Shown: positions 31,568 through 41,116 of the stretch, one piece after another | Numbering within the stretch: the stretch's first letter is position 1 | How the letters are laid out: each line of letters starts with the position of its first letter | Notes under the pieces: generated by a model | Told to the model about the DNA's origin: nothing | Seen by the model: the letters and a program-made list of their open reading frames with translations, nothing else | The model's database searches: none | Origin: Robertkochia aurantiaca | GTDB taxonomy: Bacteria > Bacteroidota > Bacteroidia > Flavobacteriales > Flavobacteriaceae | Reading direction: 5' to 3' | Length of the DNA stretch: 64,000 nucleotides | Assembly: GCF_020166495.1 (NCBI RefSeq) | Contig: NZ_JAINZS010000005.1 | Span: 434,001 to 498,000, forward strand | Position numbers and translations under genes: made by a program

Positions 31568-33466
31568 TCACAAATACCGTCTCCAGTTGAACACCATTCT
31601 CAATCCCATATACCAGACATTCTCTAAAACCACTTCTTCGGCAATTTCGGGAGACAGCACCTCTACTTTAGAGGGCACATCAACCCCAAATGAGAACTGA
31701 AATTTCAGGGTGGCACTTTGGGTATTTGAAAAAATGCGGGTGGGCTGATATTCCAGGAACGGAAAATCCCATTTGGTAGATCGGTATGCAAGCAGGTAAG
31801 GATCCGTGAAACTTGTTACCGGTACAATGAGAGACTCCCTTACCCTGCCTCTGCCATACAGAGAAACCCCTACTTCTCTTCCCAGCACAAATTGAAACCG
31901 ACCTATCGGAGTTGATATTCCTGATTGCCATGGAATAAGCCCTCCGTTACCAGCGGTGACCGCCATTCGCTGATACGTCTGAGGGGAAGCCCAGGCCAGA
32001 ATGGGCGCGACAAGAATTAAGTCGCCGGGAATGAGCCAGAAAGGCATTCGCATTCGAAAGTTGAAAGCAGACCGGCCCGGAATGGTTGACGTTACAGAAC
32101 TTCCCTGGTAGTTTAATTCAGGATCAGTAAACTGGCTGGTCGTGGGTGAATCCTGCCTCCAGCCTAACTGAACGAATGTTAGTCCGTCTCCGGCCTTATT
32201 CATCACTCCATCCAGTCCGAGACCGATGATCAGGTTGGCTTCAATGCTTCCTATAAAAGTGGTCTGATTTTGATCAGGACCGAAACCGCCGTTCAGGGAA
32301 CCTCCCTCAAGGGAAGATGATACTCCGATGAAGGGACCCAATTCTGCCCTGAATCGTTCCAATTCTCCCAATCCTTCCTTCAATCCCGGTTTCGGAGTGC
32401 CCTTTAGCACCTCATGCAATAAATTAAGGTCAAATTCCGCTTCAGGCATGTCAGTATTAGAACAGACATCGAATGTGCTCGGTGAAATCTCTTTGTCTGT
32501 CGCAGAATTTACTTTAGAATTCATTTCCTGCAGCATCACCGAACAAAATTGTTCCAGGCTTGTCTGTACTGCCCTGGCTGCCAGGTCGGCATCTTCCACT
32601 CGCATATAGGCATCCCCGGTAAGCACCGCAGACTGATCATCCCAGGTTTCGATCTCTAATCCTGCTTCGTTATAGTGATCATGAGTACCCTTGCGCTGGG
32701 CCGCCGATCCCCAGGTGCCGGCAACATGCCCGGCTGCATATACGTCTTCGATGAAATGGAGCGCAAAAGTTTCATTGGCCAGGGCTGCCCTCAGTATCGA
32801 TGATCGTTGTTCTTCCCTCAGGTCTGGCTTTTTTGACTGGACTACCATTTCCAAGGCCTGTGTATGAAAAAAAGAATAAGCCCCTAAAGCATTCAGTGGA
32901 GCCCCTTCCCTGAGACAGCGCATAAAATACGCTTCTGCCGTCTCATCCACAGAATTTCTTGCCAGTAAAAAATGTACATTATTGGCTCCTGCACGGGTGG
33001 CATATTCCAGATCAGCACGTTGCAACCGTATGTCTGAATTTCTGATCGCATTAATTATCTGATCAGGCCTTTCAGCCTCAGCCAGATCATTTCGTAAACG
33101 CTCTGCCACCTGGTCAACCTTTAAGATCCAGTCACTGCTGAGTATGATTTCCATCATCTGCTGAGGGGAGCAGCTGTGGTCCCCGGCAATAGCCGGCCAC
33201 GATGCCAGGTCCAGGGTTCCAGCATCAGAACCATACTCAGGGTCTACCATGAAAGCTGAGAGCCTGCTTTCATATCCCTTTCGAGCCTGAGTCCACATAT
33301 TTTCCAAAATACTTTTGTACTCCGGACTTAATTGCTGAATAGCCATAGCTGTGATCTCCCTGTGTTCAGGATATACCCAGACAGGAGGCTTTTCTGTATC
33401 ACGGTCAGAAGCACTTACACCCGGCGAGAGCAGCAGTAGCAATGTGCCTAAAAGACAACGTATCAT
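31568..33466 (-). CDS. Zinc phospholipase C-like protein with C-terminal barrel-like domain
   Basis: 632 residues on the minus strand from ATG 33466, chosen for its signal peptide (MIRCLLGTLLLLLSPGVSAS). The N-terminal ~300 residues have the zinc-ligand pattern of zinc-dependent phospholipase C / P1 nuclease-like folds: H35 in PEHREIT, DHS at 96-98, FFHTQALE, ALHFIEDVYAAGHVAG and GTHDHYNEAG. After ~residue 330 come glycine-rich alternating strands (FIGVSSSLEGG, FIGSIEANLIIGLGLDG, LTFVQLGWRQD, FNFRMRMPFWL, LKFQFSFGVD) ending in a strand-like terminus (GLRMVFNWRRYL), which looks like an outer-membrane barrel. G+C is visibly high. The enzyme may be displayed by its own barrel. Confidence 0.78.
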   Translation of the reverse strand: MIRCLLGTLLLLLSPGVSASDRDTEKPPVWVYPEHREITAMAIQQLSPEYKSILENMWTQARKGYESRLSAFMVDPEYGSDAGTLDLASWPAIAGDHSCSPQQMMEIILSSDWILKVDQVAERLRNDLAEAERPDQIINAIRNSDIRLQRADLEYATRAGANNVHFLLARNSVDETAEAYFMRCLREGAPLNALGAYSFFHTQALEMVVQSKKPDLREEQRSSILRAALANETFALHFIEDVYAAGHVAGTWGSAAQRKGTHDHYNEAGLEIETWDDQSAVLTGDAYMRVEDADLAARAVQTSLEQFCSVMLQEMNSKVNSATDKEISPSTFDVCSNTDMPEAEFDLNLLHEVLKGTPKPGLKEGLGELERFRAELGPFIGVSSSLEGGSLNGGFGPDQNQTTFIGSIEANLIIGLGLDGVMNKAGDGLTFVQLGWRQDSPTTSQFTDPELNYQGSSVTSTIPGRSAFNFRMRMPFWLIPGDLILVAPILAWASPQTYQRMAVTAGNGGLIPWQSGISTPIGRFQFVLGREVGVSLYGRGRVRESLIVPVTSFTDPYLLAYRSTKWDFPFLEYQPTRIFSNTQSATLKFQFSFGVDVPSKVEVLSPEIAEEVVLENVWYMGLRMVFNWRRYL

Positions 33467-34018
33467 ACGAATAAAATGAAAAAGTGTTATAATTAAAGAT
33501 AACCAACTCTCCAGGATCATCAGCGTAAAACAGACGAACGACACAGCTGTTCCGAGCATTGAAACATGCAGAACAATCAGTCCTTAGCGTTTTGACCTTT
33601 TTATCCGGAGCGTCAATTGGTTGACAGAAAGAAGGGAAACTGCTTTTATAAAAAGAATTAAACGAGCGCTTAGCCCAAGCTTTCTGAAGATCGGCGAGTA
33701 AGGTTCATGAGACCAATTGAAATAAAACAGCAATAGTCCTGGTTTAAAAGCATTTAAACCACAGCAGGCACCTTCACGTTACGATTTTATTCCCTAACTT
33801 AGACATACGCTGTGTTTGGATCTCCATTTCTTAAGCACTCTGAAAAAATCTCATACCGCTTATAAAGATCGGTCTGAGAAGATAACATATCGCGCAGTGC
33901 ACCCCATATCATATCGTTTCATAACCGGCCTTTAAGCTCACCGCCCCGGTCAGTATTTATCAAGAAAAAAAAGGGAAAGCCGAAAACCGACCAGAGTAGG
34001 CAATTAATTCTATCTAAA
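33467..34018. other. Divergent intergenic region with possible fossil attC core
   Basis: 552 bases without a gene between two divergently transcribed genes; it should contain both promoters. At about 33780-33812 the sequence GATTTTATTCCCTAACTTAG followed by ACATACG closely follows the conserved interior of class 1 attC-like sites (GAAAATATTCCCTAGATTAG, ACAAACG). No arms or boxes could be matched around it. Confidence 0.4.
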
Positions 34019-34426
34019 ATGACTACAGAACAGAACATTCAGGTTATTAACTCCTTGTACAATGCTTTCTCAACCGGTGATATGCCGGTTGTTCTCGGAT
34101 TAATGCATCCGAAAATAGAATGGAATGAAGCAGAAAGTAATTCGCTTGCCGATGGTAATCCGTACATCGGGCCGGATGCCGTACTCCAGGGTGTCTTCGC
34201 TCCTTTGGGTGCCAATCATGAGTATTTCGGGCTGCAGGATGTTAAAATCCACGGTATGAATGACAACATGATCTTAGCTACCTTGAGGTATGATGGCAAG
34301 GTAAAAGCCACCGGCAAAGCCTATAACGCGCAGGCGGCACATCTTTGGACACTTGATGATGAGGGGAAGATCACTGCCTTTCAGCAATTTGTCGATACCA
34401 AAAAGCTGGCAGAGGCCGGAAACTGA
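34019..34426 (+). CDS. SnoaL-like (NTF2-fold) protein
   Basis: 135 residues, no signal. NIQVINSLYNAFSTGDMPVVLGLMHPKIEWNEAE is the typical start of SnoaL-like/ketosteroid-isomerase-type NTF2 folds, followed by a strand-rich half (ILATLRYDGKVKATGKAYNAQAAHLWTLDDEGKITAFQQFVDT). Such proteins bind small hydrophobic ligands or act as isomerases; the specific reaction cannot be told. Stands alone with its own upstream region. Confidence 0.88.
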   Translation: MTTEQNIQVINSLYNAFSTGDMPVVLGLMHPKIEWNEAESNSLADGNPYIGPDAVLQGVFAPLGANHEYFGLQDVKIHGMNDNMILATLRYDGKVKATGKAYNAQAAHLWTLDDEGKITAFQQFVDTKKLAEAGN

Positions 34427-34580
34427 ATTTTCTCCTGTATAATCCATTAAATATTCCGAGAACCTCAGCTATACGCCGTACCAATTCCAGGGGGCATTAT
34501 ACCTTTGGATATGACAACAATGTGGAGTTATACCGGGTATTCATGCCGGATGCTGCAGTCGGGGTTCAAGATGAACCTAT

Positions 34581-35474
34581 ATGAAGAATAAACATCTCTT
34601 ATTCAGCCTCCTTTGCTTTTTGATTTTTACATCATGCTCTAAAAAACTGACTTCAGTTCAGGACAAGGAAACTGATCAGATCGCTGAAACTTATACCGTT
34701 CTGAAAAATGTTCCTTATGGCACAGATGCCGAGCAAAAAATGGACATTTATCTTTCGAAAGATGCAGCAACTTTCGGAAGGAATAATTACACGGTTGTTT
34801 TCATTCACGGCGGAGCCTATTATCTAAGCGATAAGACCGCAGAAGAAAGATATATTGATCCCTACCTTAAAAAAGAACTGAATGTTATCAATATGAACTA
34901 TCGGCTTAAACGAGGAATTGCCCCGGCTACCAGTGACCTTACCCTTGCCCTCAATTATTTAAAAAACCGGAATAATGAATATGATCTGAGGTTAGACAAC
35001 ATCATCGTCACAGGGTTCTCGGCCGGAGCACAAATAGCGACCAATGTGGCATTAGCCCAGAATAATCCTTCATTTCCCGATGAGTTAAAACGCGGACTCA
35101 TCATCAGAGGTATCATTAATTTTTCAGGCCCGGTAGACGACCTCGACGTTATAGAGAAGATCTTTGTAGATCATGAAAATGAACTCTTCAGCCTGGGCGG
35201 TAAAGCGCTTTTCCCTTCGGAAGGTTATGAAAAGAAAGATGTCGTTTCTGTTTACGAACCCATCACCTATTTCGACGGGAATGACCCGCCTGTTTTTTTA
35301 TGGCATGGAGGAAAGGACGATCAAATCCCCCCTGAAACATTTACATATTTCACTTCCAGGTTTCGAGAAGGCAAAGATGTACTTGTTTATGTGCCGGAAG
35401 GAGAGCATAGTCCGACCGGGGAAGAACTGGAAGCTGCCTACCTGAGAATATTCGAATTTCTGGACGATTTATAA
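34581..35474 (+). CDS. Lipoprotein carboxylesterase (alpha/beta hydrolase)
   Basis: 297 residues. Lipoprotein signal MKNKHLLFSLLCFLIFTSCSK; then an esterase of the hormone-sensitive-lipase/BD-FAE type: oxyanion motif FIHGGAYYLSD, nucleophile S147 in GFSAGAQ, acid in HGGKDDQIP and catalytic His in PEGEHSPTG. Complete. It probably removes acyl groups (e.g. acetyl or feruloyl) from sugars or small esters at the cell surface. Confidence 0.88.
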   Translation: MKNKHLLFSLLCFLIFTSCSKKLTSVQDKETDQIAETYTVLKNVPYGTDAEQKMDIYLSKDAATFGRNNYTVVFIHGGAYYLSDKTAEERYIDPYLKKELNVINMNYRLKRGIAPATSDLTLALNYLKNRNNEYDLRLDNIIVTGFSAGAQIATNVALAQNNPSFPDELKRGLIIRGIINFSGPVDDLDVIEKIFVDHENELFSLGGKALFPSEGYEKKDVVSVYEPITYFDGNDPPVFLWHGGKDDQIPPETFTYFTSRFREGKDVLVYVPEGEHSPTGEELEAAYLRIFEFLDDL

Positions 35475-35616
35475 AATGACCGGGGCCGGAAAGTACAGCT
35501 CGTAATCCGTGCTGAACAACAGCTGTTATAGTAAAGTGATCCCACTAAATTCACGATTCGTCATAAAATATTGATGACTCATCTCTTATTTTCTGCATAA
35601 ATCCTGTCAGCGGAAT

Positions 35617-35624
35617 TATATTTG
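35617..35624 (+). promoter_or_regulatory. -7 promoter box
   Basis: TATATTTG, an exact TAnnTTTG, 20 bases before the ATG at 35644. The -33 element is weak (TTTTCTGC about 20 bases upstream). Confidence 0.45.
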
Positions 35625-35643
35625 GCCCAAATTAATCACCTTA

Positions 35644-36600
35644 ATGAGTAAAACCCTTAAAGTCATCAAGAAAGTATTTTTGTATACTTTCACAACCCTT
35701 TTACTGCTCACTGTGACCGGTTATGTTTACCTCTACGTCCTTCCAAAGGGACCTGCCATCACGGAAACAGATAAAATTACCACCGGTAAAGACTCCTTTG
35801 TCATGTATGCCTATAAAGAAAGTGAGAAAAAATCTGTGAGGGTATGGACCTACAAACCTGAAAACTGGCGCGACCAAAACAAAATCGTGTTCGTCATGCA
35901 CGGAGGAGGACGCAACGCAGAAGACTACCTGAACACCTGGACGCAATTAGCCGACGAGAACAACCTACTGATCATTGCACCTGAATTCGGGAACAAGTTT
36001 TCTGATTATACCACCAACGACTATCAGGAAGGGAATCTGTTTACCTTTTTCGGTACCAAAAACCCAAAAAGCGAATGGGCATACACAGTTATTGAAAATA
36101 TTTTCGACCATATCAGGTCGGTGAATAATATTACAAATGAAACCTATGATATATTCGGGCATTCGGCAGGCGGGCAATTTGTTCACAGAATGATCATGCT
36201 TATGCCTGAATCAAGAATTGAAACAGCTATCGCCGCGAATGCAGGTTTTTATACGTTTCCTGATGAAGACCTGGAGTATCCTTACGGAATAAAGAATTCC
36301 GGTATCGAATCATTGCCCGATCTTCAATTGTCTTACAATAAAAAGCTGATCATACTGTTGGGAGAATTAGATAACGATCCGGCATTAGGAACTTTCAGAA
36401 CAACCGACTTGGCCATGAAACAGGGAGGCAACAGGTTAGACCGAGGTTCCAATTTCTATATCGAAAATGAAGCGCTGACAAAAAAGCATCACTGGAAATT
36501 CAACTGGGCAATCGATACAGTGAGCAAGGTAGGCCATGATTACAAAACGATGTCAGTAAACGCGGCCAAATGGCTATCAACCAAACCTGGCACTCCCTGA
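35644..36600 (+). CDS. Secreted alpha/beta hydrolase (PHB depolymerase/esterase-like)
   Basis: 318 residues with an N-terminal membrane anchor or signal (VFLYTFTTLLLLTVTGYVYLYVL). Hydrolase motifs: VFVMHGGGRNAEDYLNTW (oxyanion loop), nucleophile S174 in FGHSAGGQF, and ILLGELDNDP (acid region); the final His is likely KVGHDYKTM. It resembles esterases related to PHB depolymerases (LpqC-like). Extracytoplasmic and complete; substrate unknown. Confidence 0.85.
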   Translation: MSKTLKVIKKVFLYTFTTLLLLTVTGYVYLYVLPKGPAITETDKITTGKDSFVMYAYKESEKKSVRVWTYKPENWRDQNKIVFVMHGGGRNAEDYLNTWTQLADENNLLIIAPEFGNKFSDYTTNDYQEGNLFTFFGTKNPKSEWAYTVIENIFDHIRSVNNITNETYDIFGHSAGGQFVHRMIMLMPESRIETAIAANAGFYTFPDEDLEYPYGIKNSGIESLPDLQLSYNKKLIILLGELDNDPALGTFRTTDLAMKQGGNRLDRGSNFYIENEALTKKHHWKFNWAIDTVSKVGHDYKTMSVNAAKWLSTKPGTP

Positions 36601-36787
36601 AAAGGTAATACCTGCTTTCATGAGGGTCCAGGTCACAAACAGCCACCGGTGAAAACAACAGTTAACCAAACAAAGCAGAACTTAGGTTCTTAAAAAAGAA
36701 ACTGATTTGCGAGTAGAAAAAATTGAATCAACTTCAGAAGAATGATTCACTCGCTTTTGAAAATTTGTCTGTACTGAAAAACGTCGT

Positions 36788-37282
36788 ATGAAAAAAATAG
36801 TATTACTGCTTGCAGCACTGACTCTAAGTTTAAAGGCAAGCGCACAGGAACAGCATAGTTGTTTTTATAACGTGGCCCTGGAACCGGCCTTTATCGCTTT
36901 TAATACACATAAAAACAGTGAACTTGACAAATGGTATAAAAACACCTTCGGACTGGAAGTTGTTAAAGAATTTGAAGTTCCTGACGGAAGCGCCACCGGA
37001 ATCATCATGAGAAAAGACGATTTTATCGTTGAAATATTCTTCAGGAATCACACAGCTGAATTACACGAAAAGAAGGATAACACAAGGTCTAAACCGGGTG
37101 GTGGCATTATGAAGATCGGGTTATTTACCGATGCATCGCTTACCGATCTGAAAGACTGTCTGAACAATAATAGCGGCAAAGCCGGCAGGATATTCAGGGA
37201 TCAGGAACTCGGGATTGACCTGTTACATCTTACCGATCCCGAAGGGAACGTACTCGAGATCATAAGCAGGGTTAATGATTAA
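36788..37282 (+). CDS. Exported VOC (glyoxalase/dioxygenase superfamily) protein
   Basis: 164 residues with signal peptide MKKIVLLLAALTLSLKASAQ. The rest is one VOC module: FIAFNTHKNSELDKWYKNTFGLEVVKEF, DDFIVEIFFR, GGIMKIGLFTDASLTDLKDCL and the closing LTDPEGNVLEI, which normally carries a metal-binding Glu. VOC proteins with signal peptides are less usual than cytosolic ones. Reaction unknown. Confidence 0.85.
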   Translation: MKKIVLLLAALTLSLKASAQEQHSCFYNVALEPAFIAFNTHKNSELDKWYKNTFGLEVVKEFEVPDGSATGIIMRKDDFIVEIFFRNHTAELHEKKDNTRSKPGGGIMKIGLFTDASLTDLKDCLNNNSGKAGRIFRDQELGIDLLHLTDPEGNVLEIISRVND

Positions 37283-37599
37283 TTGATTCTCATCCTCATT
37301 CCTCTAAAGGGCAAAGCGCTTTCAATTTACTGAACATATACCGATATCATTTACCTCCTGCATTCATGAGACAAAAAATTGCTGTTGCGTAAACTTGAAT
37401 CATTCTTTTGCAATAAATTTAAAGTGTGAACGTACTAACAACCAACCGGTAAAATAAAGATCGGCACGTTCTGGCAGTATGACCTTTATCTTTCTGTTTC
37501 ATTGATGAATACAGAAAAGCAGACGTTTGAACTGCCGCTTTTCTGTCCTTCAGACATAAAAGGGAAGAACCATCTGACGAAACCGGAAAACAAACAATC
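37283..37599. other. Intergenic region without visible gene
   Basis: 317 bases. It contains no reading frame I can support; the promoter of the downstream membrane protein should be here. Confidence 0.4.
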
Positions 37600-38688
37600 A
37601 TGCGAACAGCTTTTATCATTATCATCGCTCTTCACGCTTTGATCCACCTGATGGGATTTCTGAAAGGCTTTGGAATATCTGAATTTGAGGGACTATCGCA
37701 ACCGGTCTCAAAAACATACGGATTTCTTTGGCTGCTGGCATTTCTTCTGCTCGCCTTTACACTCGTACTCTTTGCTACTCACTCCGATTTCTGGTGGCTC
37801 TCAGGAATATTCTCTGTGATTCTCTCACAGGTTCTGATCCTGGTTTTCTGGTCTGATGCAAAATTCGGAACCCTTATCAACCTGATCATTCTCATCGCTT
37901 CGGTGGTGGCCTGGTCGAACCATGCTTTTCTTTCCAAAGTCGAAAAGGAAAAAGCCGGTATCATTCAAAACTCTGAAACATTTTCTGATGAAATTATCAC
38001 TGCGGAAGACATTTCGCATTTACCGAATGTGGTTAAAAAATGGCTTACCAACAGCGAGGTGATCGGGAAACAAAGGGTACCGACGGTTTATCTCACCCAG
38101 GAATTGCTGCTGAAGATGAAACCCGATCAGGAGTCCTGGTACCGGGGATCAGCTGAACAGTTCTTTTCTGTCAGGCCACCGGCTTTCATATGGACGATCG
38201 ACATGAAAATGAATCCGATTATGCCTGTCGCCGGAAGAGATAAATTTGAAGCAGGGAAAGGAGAAATGCTCATAAAGCTGCTTTCTCTCATACCCGTGGC
38301 CAACGCCAGAGATCACGAGAAGGTGAATCAGGCGACCCTGCAACGTTACCTGGCAGAGATCGTATGGTTCCCTTCGGCCGCTTTAAGCGATTATATCAAG
38401 TGGGAAGCGCTGAACGAGTATTCAGCCAAAGCCATCATGACCTATGAAGGTACCCGGGGTGAAGGTATATTTCATTTTGACCATAGCGGTCGTTTTAAAA
38501 AATTTACAGCCATGCGATTCCAGGATTCAGAAAAGGCGGAACCTACCGAATGGATCGTCACCGCCACCAAAACCGATACAAGAAACGGAGTAAAAATACC
38601 GGTAGAGTGTGAAGCGAGCTGGAAAATGAACGATAGTACCTGGACCTGGCTGAAGCTGAAAATCACTGACATCAGCTATGGAAACTAG
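37600..38688 (+). CDS. DUF6544-family membrane protein
   Basis: 362 residues: four hydrophobic segments in the first ~110 residues (IIIIALHALIHLMGFL, YGFLWLLAFLLLAFTLVLF, WWLSGIFSVILSQVLILVF, LINLIILIASVVAW), then a soluble domain with HLPNVVKKWLTNSEVIGKQRV, FSVRPPAFIWTIDMKM, EIVWFPSAALSDYIKWE and a C-terminal strand-rich half. This matches the DUF6544 family of Bacteroidota and others (function unknown). ATG 37600. Confidence 0.85.
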   Translation: MRTAFIIIIALHALIHLMGFLKGFGISEFEGLSQPVSKTYGFLWLLAFLLLAFTLVLFATHSDFWWLSGIFSVILSQVLILVFWSDAKFGTLINLIILIASVVAWSNHAFLSKVEKEKAGIIQNSETFSDEIITAEDISHLPNVVKKWLTNSEVIGKQRVPTVYLTQELLLKMKPDQESWYRGSAEQFFSVRPPAFIWTIDMKMNPIMPVAGRDKFEAGKGEMLIKLLSLIPVANARDHEKVNQATLQRYLAEIVWFPSAALSDYIKWEALNEYSAKAIMTYEGTRGEGIFHFDHSGRFKKFTAMRFQDSEKAEPTEWIVTATKTDTRNGVKIPVECEASWKMNDSTWTWLKLKITDISYGN

Positions 38689-38895
38689 GATACCGGCCGG
38701 TAAATTCTTTGTCAACAATCTGTTTTTACTTCATAAACGACGGAAATAAGTTGTATTTTTAAAACTATAACTCTCTGATTTAAAAATATTTACCGCCCCG
38801 ATAACCCAAGAATGTCTTTTTATTGTTTTGGGATTGAAGATAGTCAGGCAACAACTGAGTTAATAACTGTAATCTTATAACCAACCTTTCATTCA

Positions 38896-39423
38896 ATGAA
38901 AAAGTCCATTAAACGTTTAAAGCAGCTGTTGGCAATGGCTGCTTTTATCATCCCTGTGCTTTATTTCTCTTCCTGTCAAAATCAGGAGAAAGAACAAGCT
39001 ACTCCCATAAACCGTGAGGTAAGCGTTGAAACAGAAAAACCGGAGTATTTCCAGCTTCGTCCGGAGGTAGAAAAAGCCTATGGTTATACCCATGCTGTAA
39101 AAATAGGCAACGACATCAAGATCTCCGGAGCCGTGAGTATGGATGACCAGGGAAATCCCACCGCGGTTGGTGACCTGGAACAACAGATGAAAAACTGCTA
39201 CGCCGACCTCGAACAGATCTTACAACATTTTGACTGCACTTTCGATGATGTCGTGGTTGAAAATATCTTTACGACCCATATGCCGCAGTTTTTGGAGATC
39301 TCGACCTATCGCGATTCGATCTATACCAGGCAATACCCTGCCGGCTCATGGCTGGGGGTTAAGGAACTCGCCTTGCCGGAGTTTATGATCGAGATCGAGA
39401 TGGAAGTTTATAAACCTGATTAA
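38896..39423 (+). CDS. RidA-like lipoprotein
   Basis: 175 residues. Lipoprotein signal (LLAMAAFIIPVLYFSSCQ, lipid cysteine near 27), then a RidA/YjgF domain: YGYTHAVKIGNDIKISGAVSMDDQGNPTAVGDLEQQMKNCYADLEQILQHFDCTFDDVVVENIFTT... (split over about residues 62-130) and SWLGVKELALPEFMIEIEMEVY. RidA proteins deaminate reactive enamines; the catalytic arginine region usually reads R.xVxxLp, whereas here it is GVKELALPE without Arg, so canonical activity is doubtful. A lipid-anchored form is unusual. Confidence 0.85.
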   Translation: MKKSIKRLKQLLAMAAFIIPVLYFSSCQNQEKEQATPINREVSVETEKPEYFQLRPEVEKAYGYTHAVKIGNDIKISGAVSMDDQGNPTAVGDLEQQMKNCYADLEQILQHFDCTFDDVVVENIFTTHMPQFLEISTYRDSIYTRQYPAGSWLGVKELALPEFMIEIEMEVYKPD

Positions 39424-39569
39424 TGCGCAAAAAATAAAGTTAACTGTTATCTGTTCTTATAATACTTGTAAAAGATTGCACCGACCTGGAGTTTAGAAAA
39501 TAATCATTATTTTAATCGCATCGTATATCAGTTCAAAGCAATTAACAATTAGGAAACAGCACAAAAATC

Positions 39570-39998
39570 ATGTCTCAAATAATCATCCAGCGGAAAACAG
39601 AGTATATCAATCTCCTTAGAAAATACCGTATTTATCTGAATAACAATAAGACCGATAAAATAGCCGGTGGCGAAACTCTTGTTATCGATGTGGAGCCGGG
39701 TTTGCATGAAATACAAGCTGCCATCGACTGGTGCCAAAGCAACAGGCTGAGCTTCGAAATAGCCGAAGGTGAAACCCTGGAGATAGAAGTCAGGAGTAAT
39801 GCCTTATTGAAGTACAGTGTGCAGATCGCATTACTCAGTCTCATCCCCTTACTACTGTATAATTTTTTCGTCAATACAGCGTTCAATCCGTTTTTATACC
39901 TGTGGCCGGTATTAATGCTGGTGCCGGGATATTTTATTACCATTGGCAGGAAACGATACCTGCAAATCAGTAAAACTGAGTTTCATATGGCTTCTTAA
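39570..39998 (+). CDS. Hypothetical protein with beta domain and membrane helices
   Basis: 142 residues. The first ~80 residues form a beta-rich domain (IYLNNNKTDKIAGGETLVIDVEPGLHEIQAAIDWCQSNRLSF), similar in style to PEGA-like repeats, followed by two hydrophobic segments (YSVQIALLSLIPLLLYNFF and FLYLWPVLMLVPGYFITI). The C-terminal third is duplicated 1.3 kb downstream as a gene fragment (41117-41310). No function known. Confidence 0.65.
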   Translation: MSQIIIQRKTEYINLLRKYRIYLNNNKTDKIAGGETLVIDVEPGLHEIQAAIDWCQSNRLSFEIAEGETLEIEVRSNALLKYSVQIALLSLIPLLLYNFFVNTAFNPFLYLWPVLMLVPGYFITIGRKRYLQISKTEFHMAS

Positions 39999-40212
39999 TT
40001 AAAAGCAGGATTTTCCATAAGGAGAAAGCCTTATAGAATTGATCTCCATTTATGGCCTGTTTATCTAATACTATCAATGTACTCTTCAAAGGTGAACAGC
40101 AGATTCAATTTTCTGAATTACAGATATATAACCCTTGATAAATGTAACATTTTATTCCCTGAAACGTCTGTATAATACAAGGCGATCAAAAAGCCTATTA
40201 AATCAACCACCG

Positions 40213-41064
40213 ATGAATACAATACTCATAAAACCATCTGAATCAGCGTTTGTCACCTTCCAAAGGGTATTTTTTTACAGCCTGTTATCGTTCCTGATCA
40301 TTAGCTGCTCCTCCAATGAAAAAAAGAGGGTAGATAGTTCAATCAGTGTAAAGGAAGACAATAAAAACTATGAGCTAAAATACATGCTTGAAAAATGGTC
40401 TGAATCTTTTATTGAAAAAACTGATTCAACCTACCAGGTATCGCTCAGCTTTTATCTTGCTGATTCGTCAGAAGTCTATCAGGTAGAGGTTAAGAATAAT
40501 GTATTTGAAATAATTGAAGGAGAAACCGATTCATACAATATCTCCTTTTCAGCTACAAAAGATCATTATAACAGGATATTCAGAGGGGATATTACCGCCA
40601 TGACCTCTATGGGGCAGGCCACCTCCACTGATCCCATTCCTCTAAATTTTGATATTCAGAGTTCGGTCACTGGCAATACCACCAATGATTTTCTGTTTAT
40701 CGCACAGCGCTTTTTTAACCGATATCCATATGACCTTGTGAGGCTTGGTGAAGAACACGCTAGAATCGTTCACGGAGGACTTGCGATTCCTATCTTTTAC
40801 CAAAAAACCGATGACATCGGTGTGAGAAGTGCCTGGTATCAGATAAATAAGGGAGAACAGGTAAATGAACCCGGTGACACCAATCCTTTTCCCCAGTATT
40901 TCATAATCACTCAAGGTGAGGGATATGCGAAAATCGGTAGAGATACAATTAATGTGAAAAAAAATGAGGCTTATTATATTCCTCCCCATCATGATCATGT
41001 ATTTTGGAATGAGAATGAAGAACCGATTGTATACATATTTCTTGCCTGGGGAAAGGGAGCCTGA
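40213..41064 (+). CDS. Cupin lipoprotein with N-terminal SCP2-like domain
   Basis: 283 residues from ATG 40213, chosen because a lipoprotein signal follows (FYSLLSFLIISCSS). The frame is open to 40135. Residues ~45-150 (MLEKWSESFIEKTDSTYQVSLSFYLADSS, GDITAMTSMGQATSTDPIPLNF) may form a sterol-carrier-like domain. The C-terminal ~110 residues are a cupin: SAWYQINKGEQVNEPGD, YFIITQGEGYAKIGRD, and YYIPPHHDHVFWNENEEP with the HxH metal motif. It lies between the two copies of a direct repeat (39.8 and 41.1 kb). Confidence 0.75.
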   Translation: MNTILIKPSESAFVTFQRVFFYSLLSFLIISCSSNEKKRVDSSISVKEDNKNYELKYMLEKWSESFIEKTDSTYQVSLSFYLADSSEVYQVEVKNNVFEIIEGETDSYNISFSATKDHYNRIFRGDITAMTSMGQATSTDPIPLNFDIQSSVTGNTTNDFLFIAQRFFNRYPYDLVRLGEEHARIVHGGLAIPIFYQKTDDIGVRSAWYQINKGEQVNEPGDTNPFPQYFIITQGEGYAKIGRDTINVKKNEAYYIPPHHDHVFWNENEEPIVYIFLAWGKGA

Positions 41065-41116
41065 ATCTCCTACAGCCTGACTCTTTAAATTGGTTCATAT
41101 AATCCCGTCGAATTAA

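Noticed and set aside
31494-31700. Small plus-strand frame of 68 codons
   Set aside because: It lies largely over the 3' end of the convincing reverse phospholipase-like gene and has no family match.
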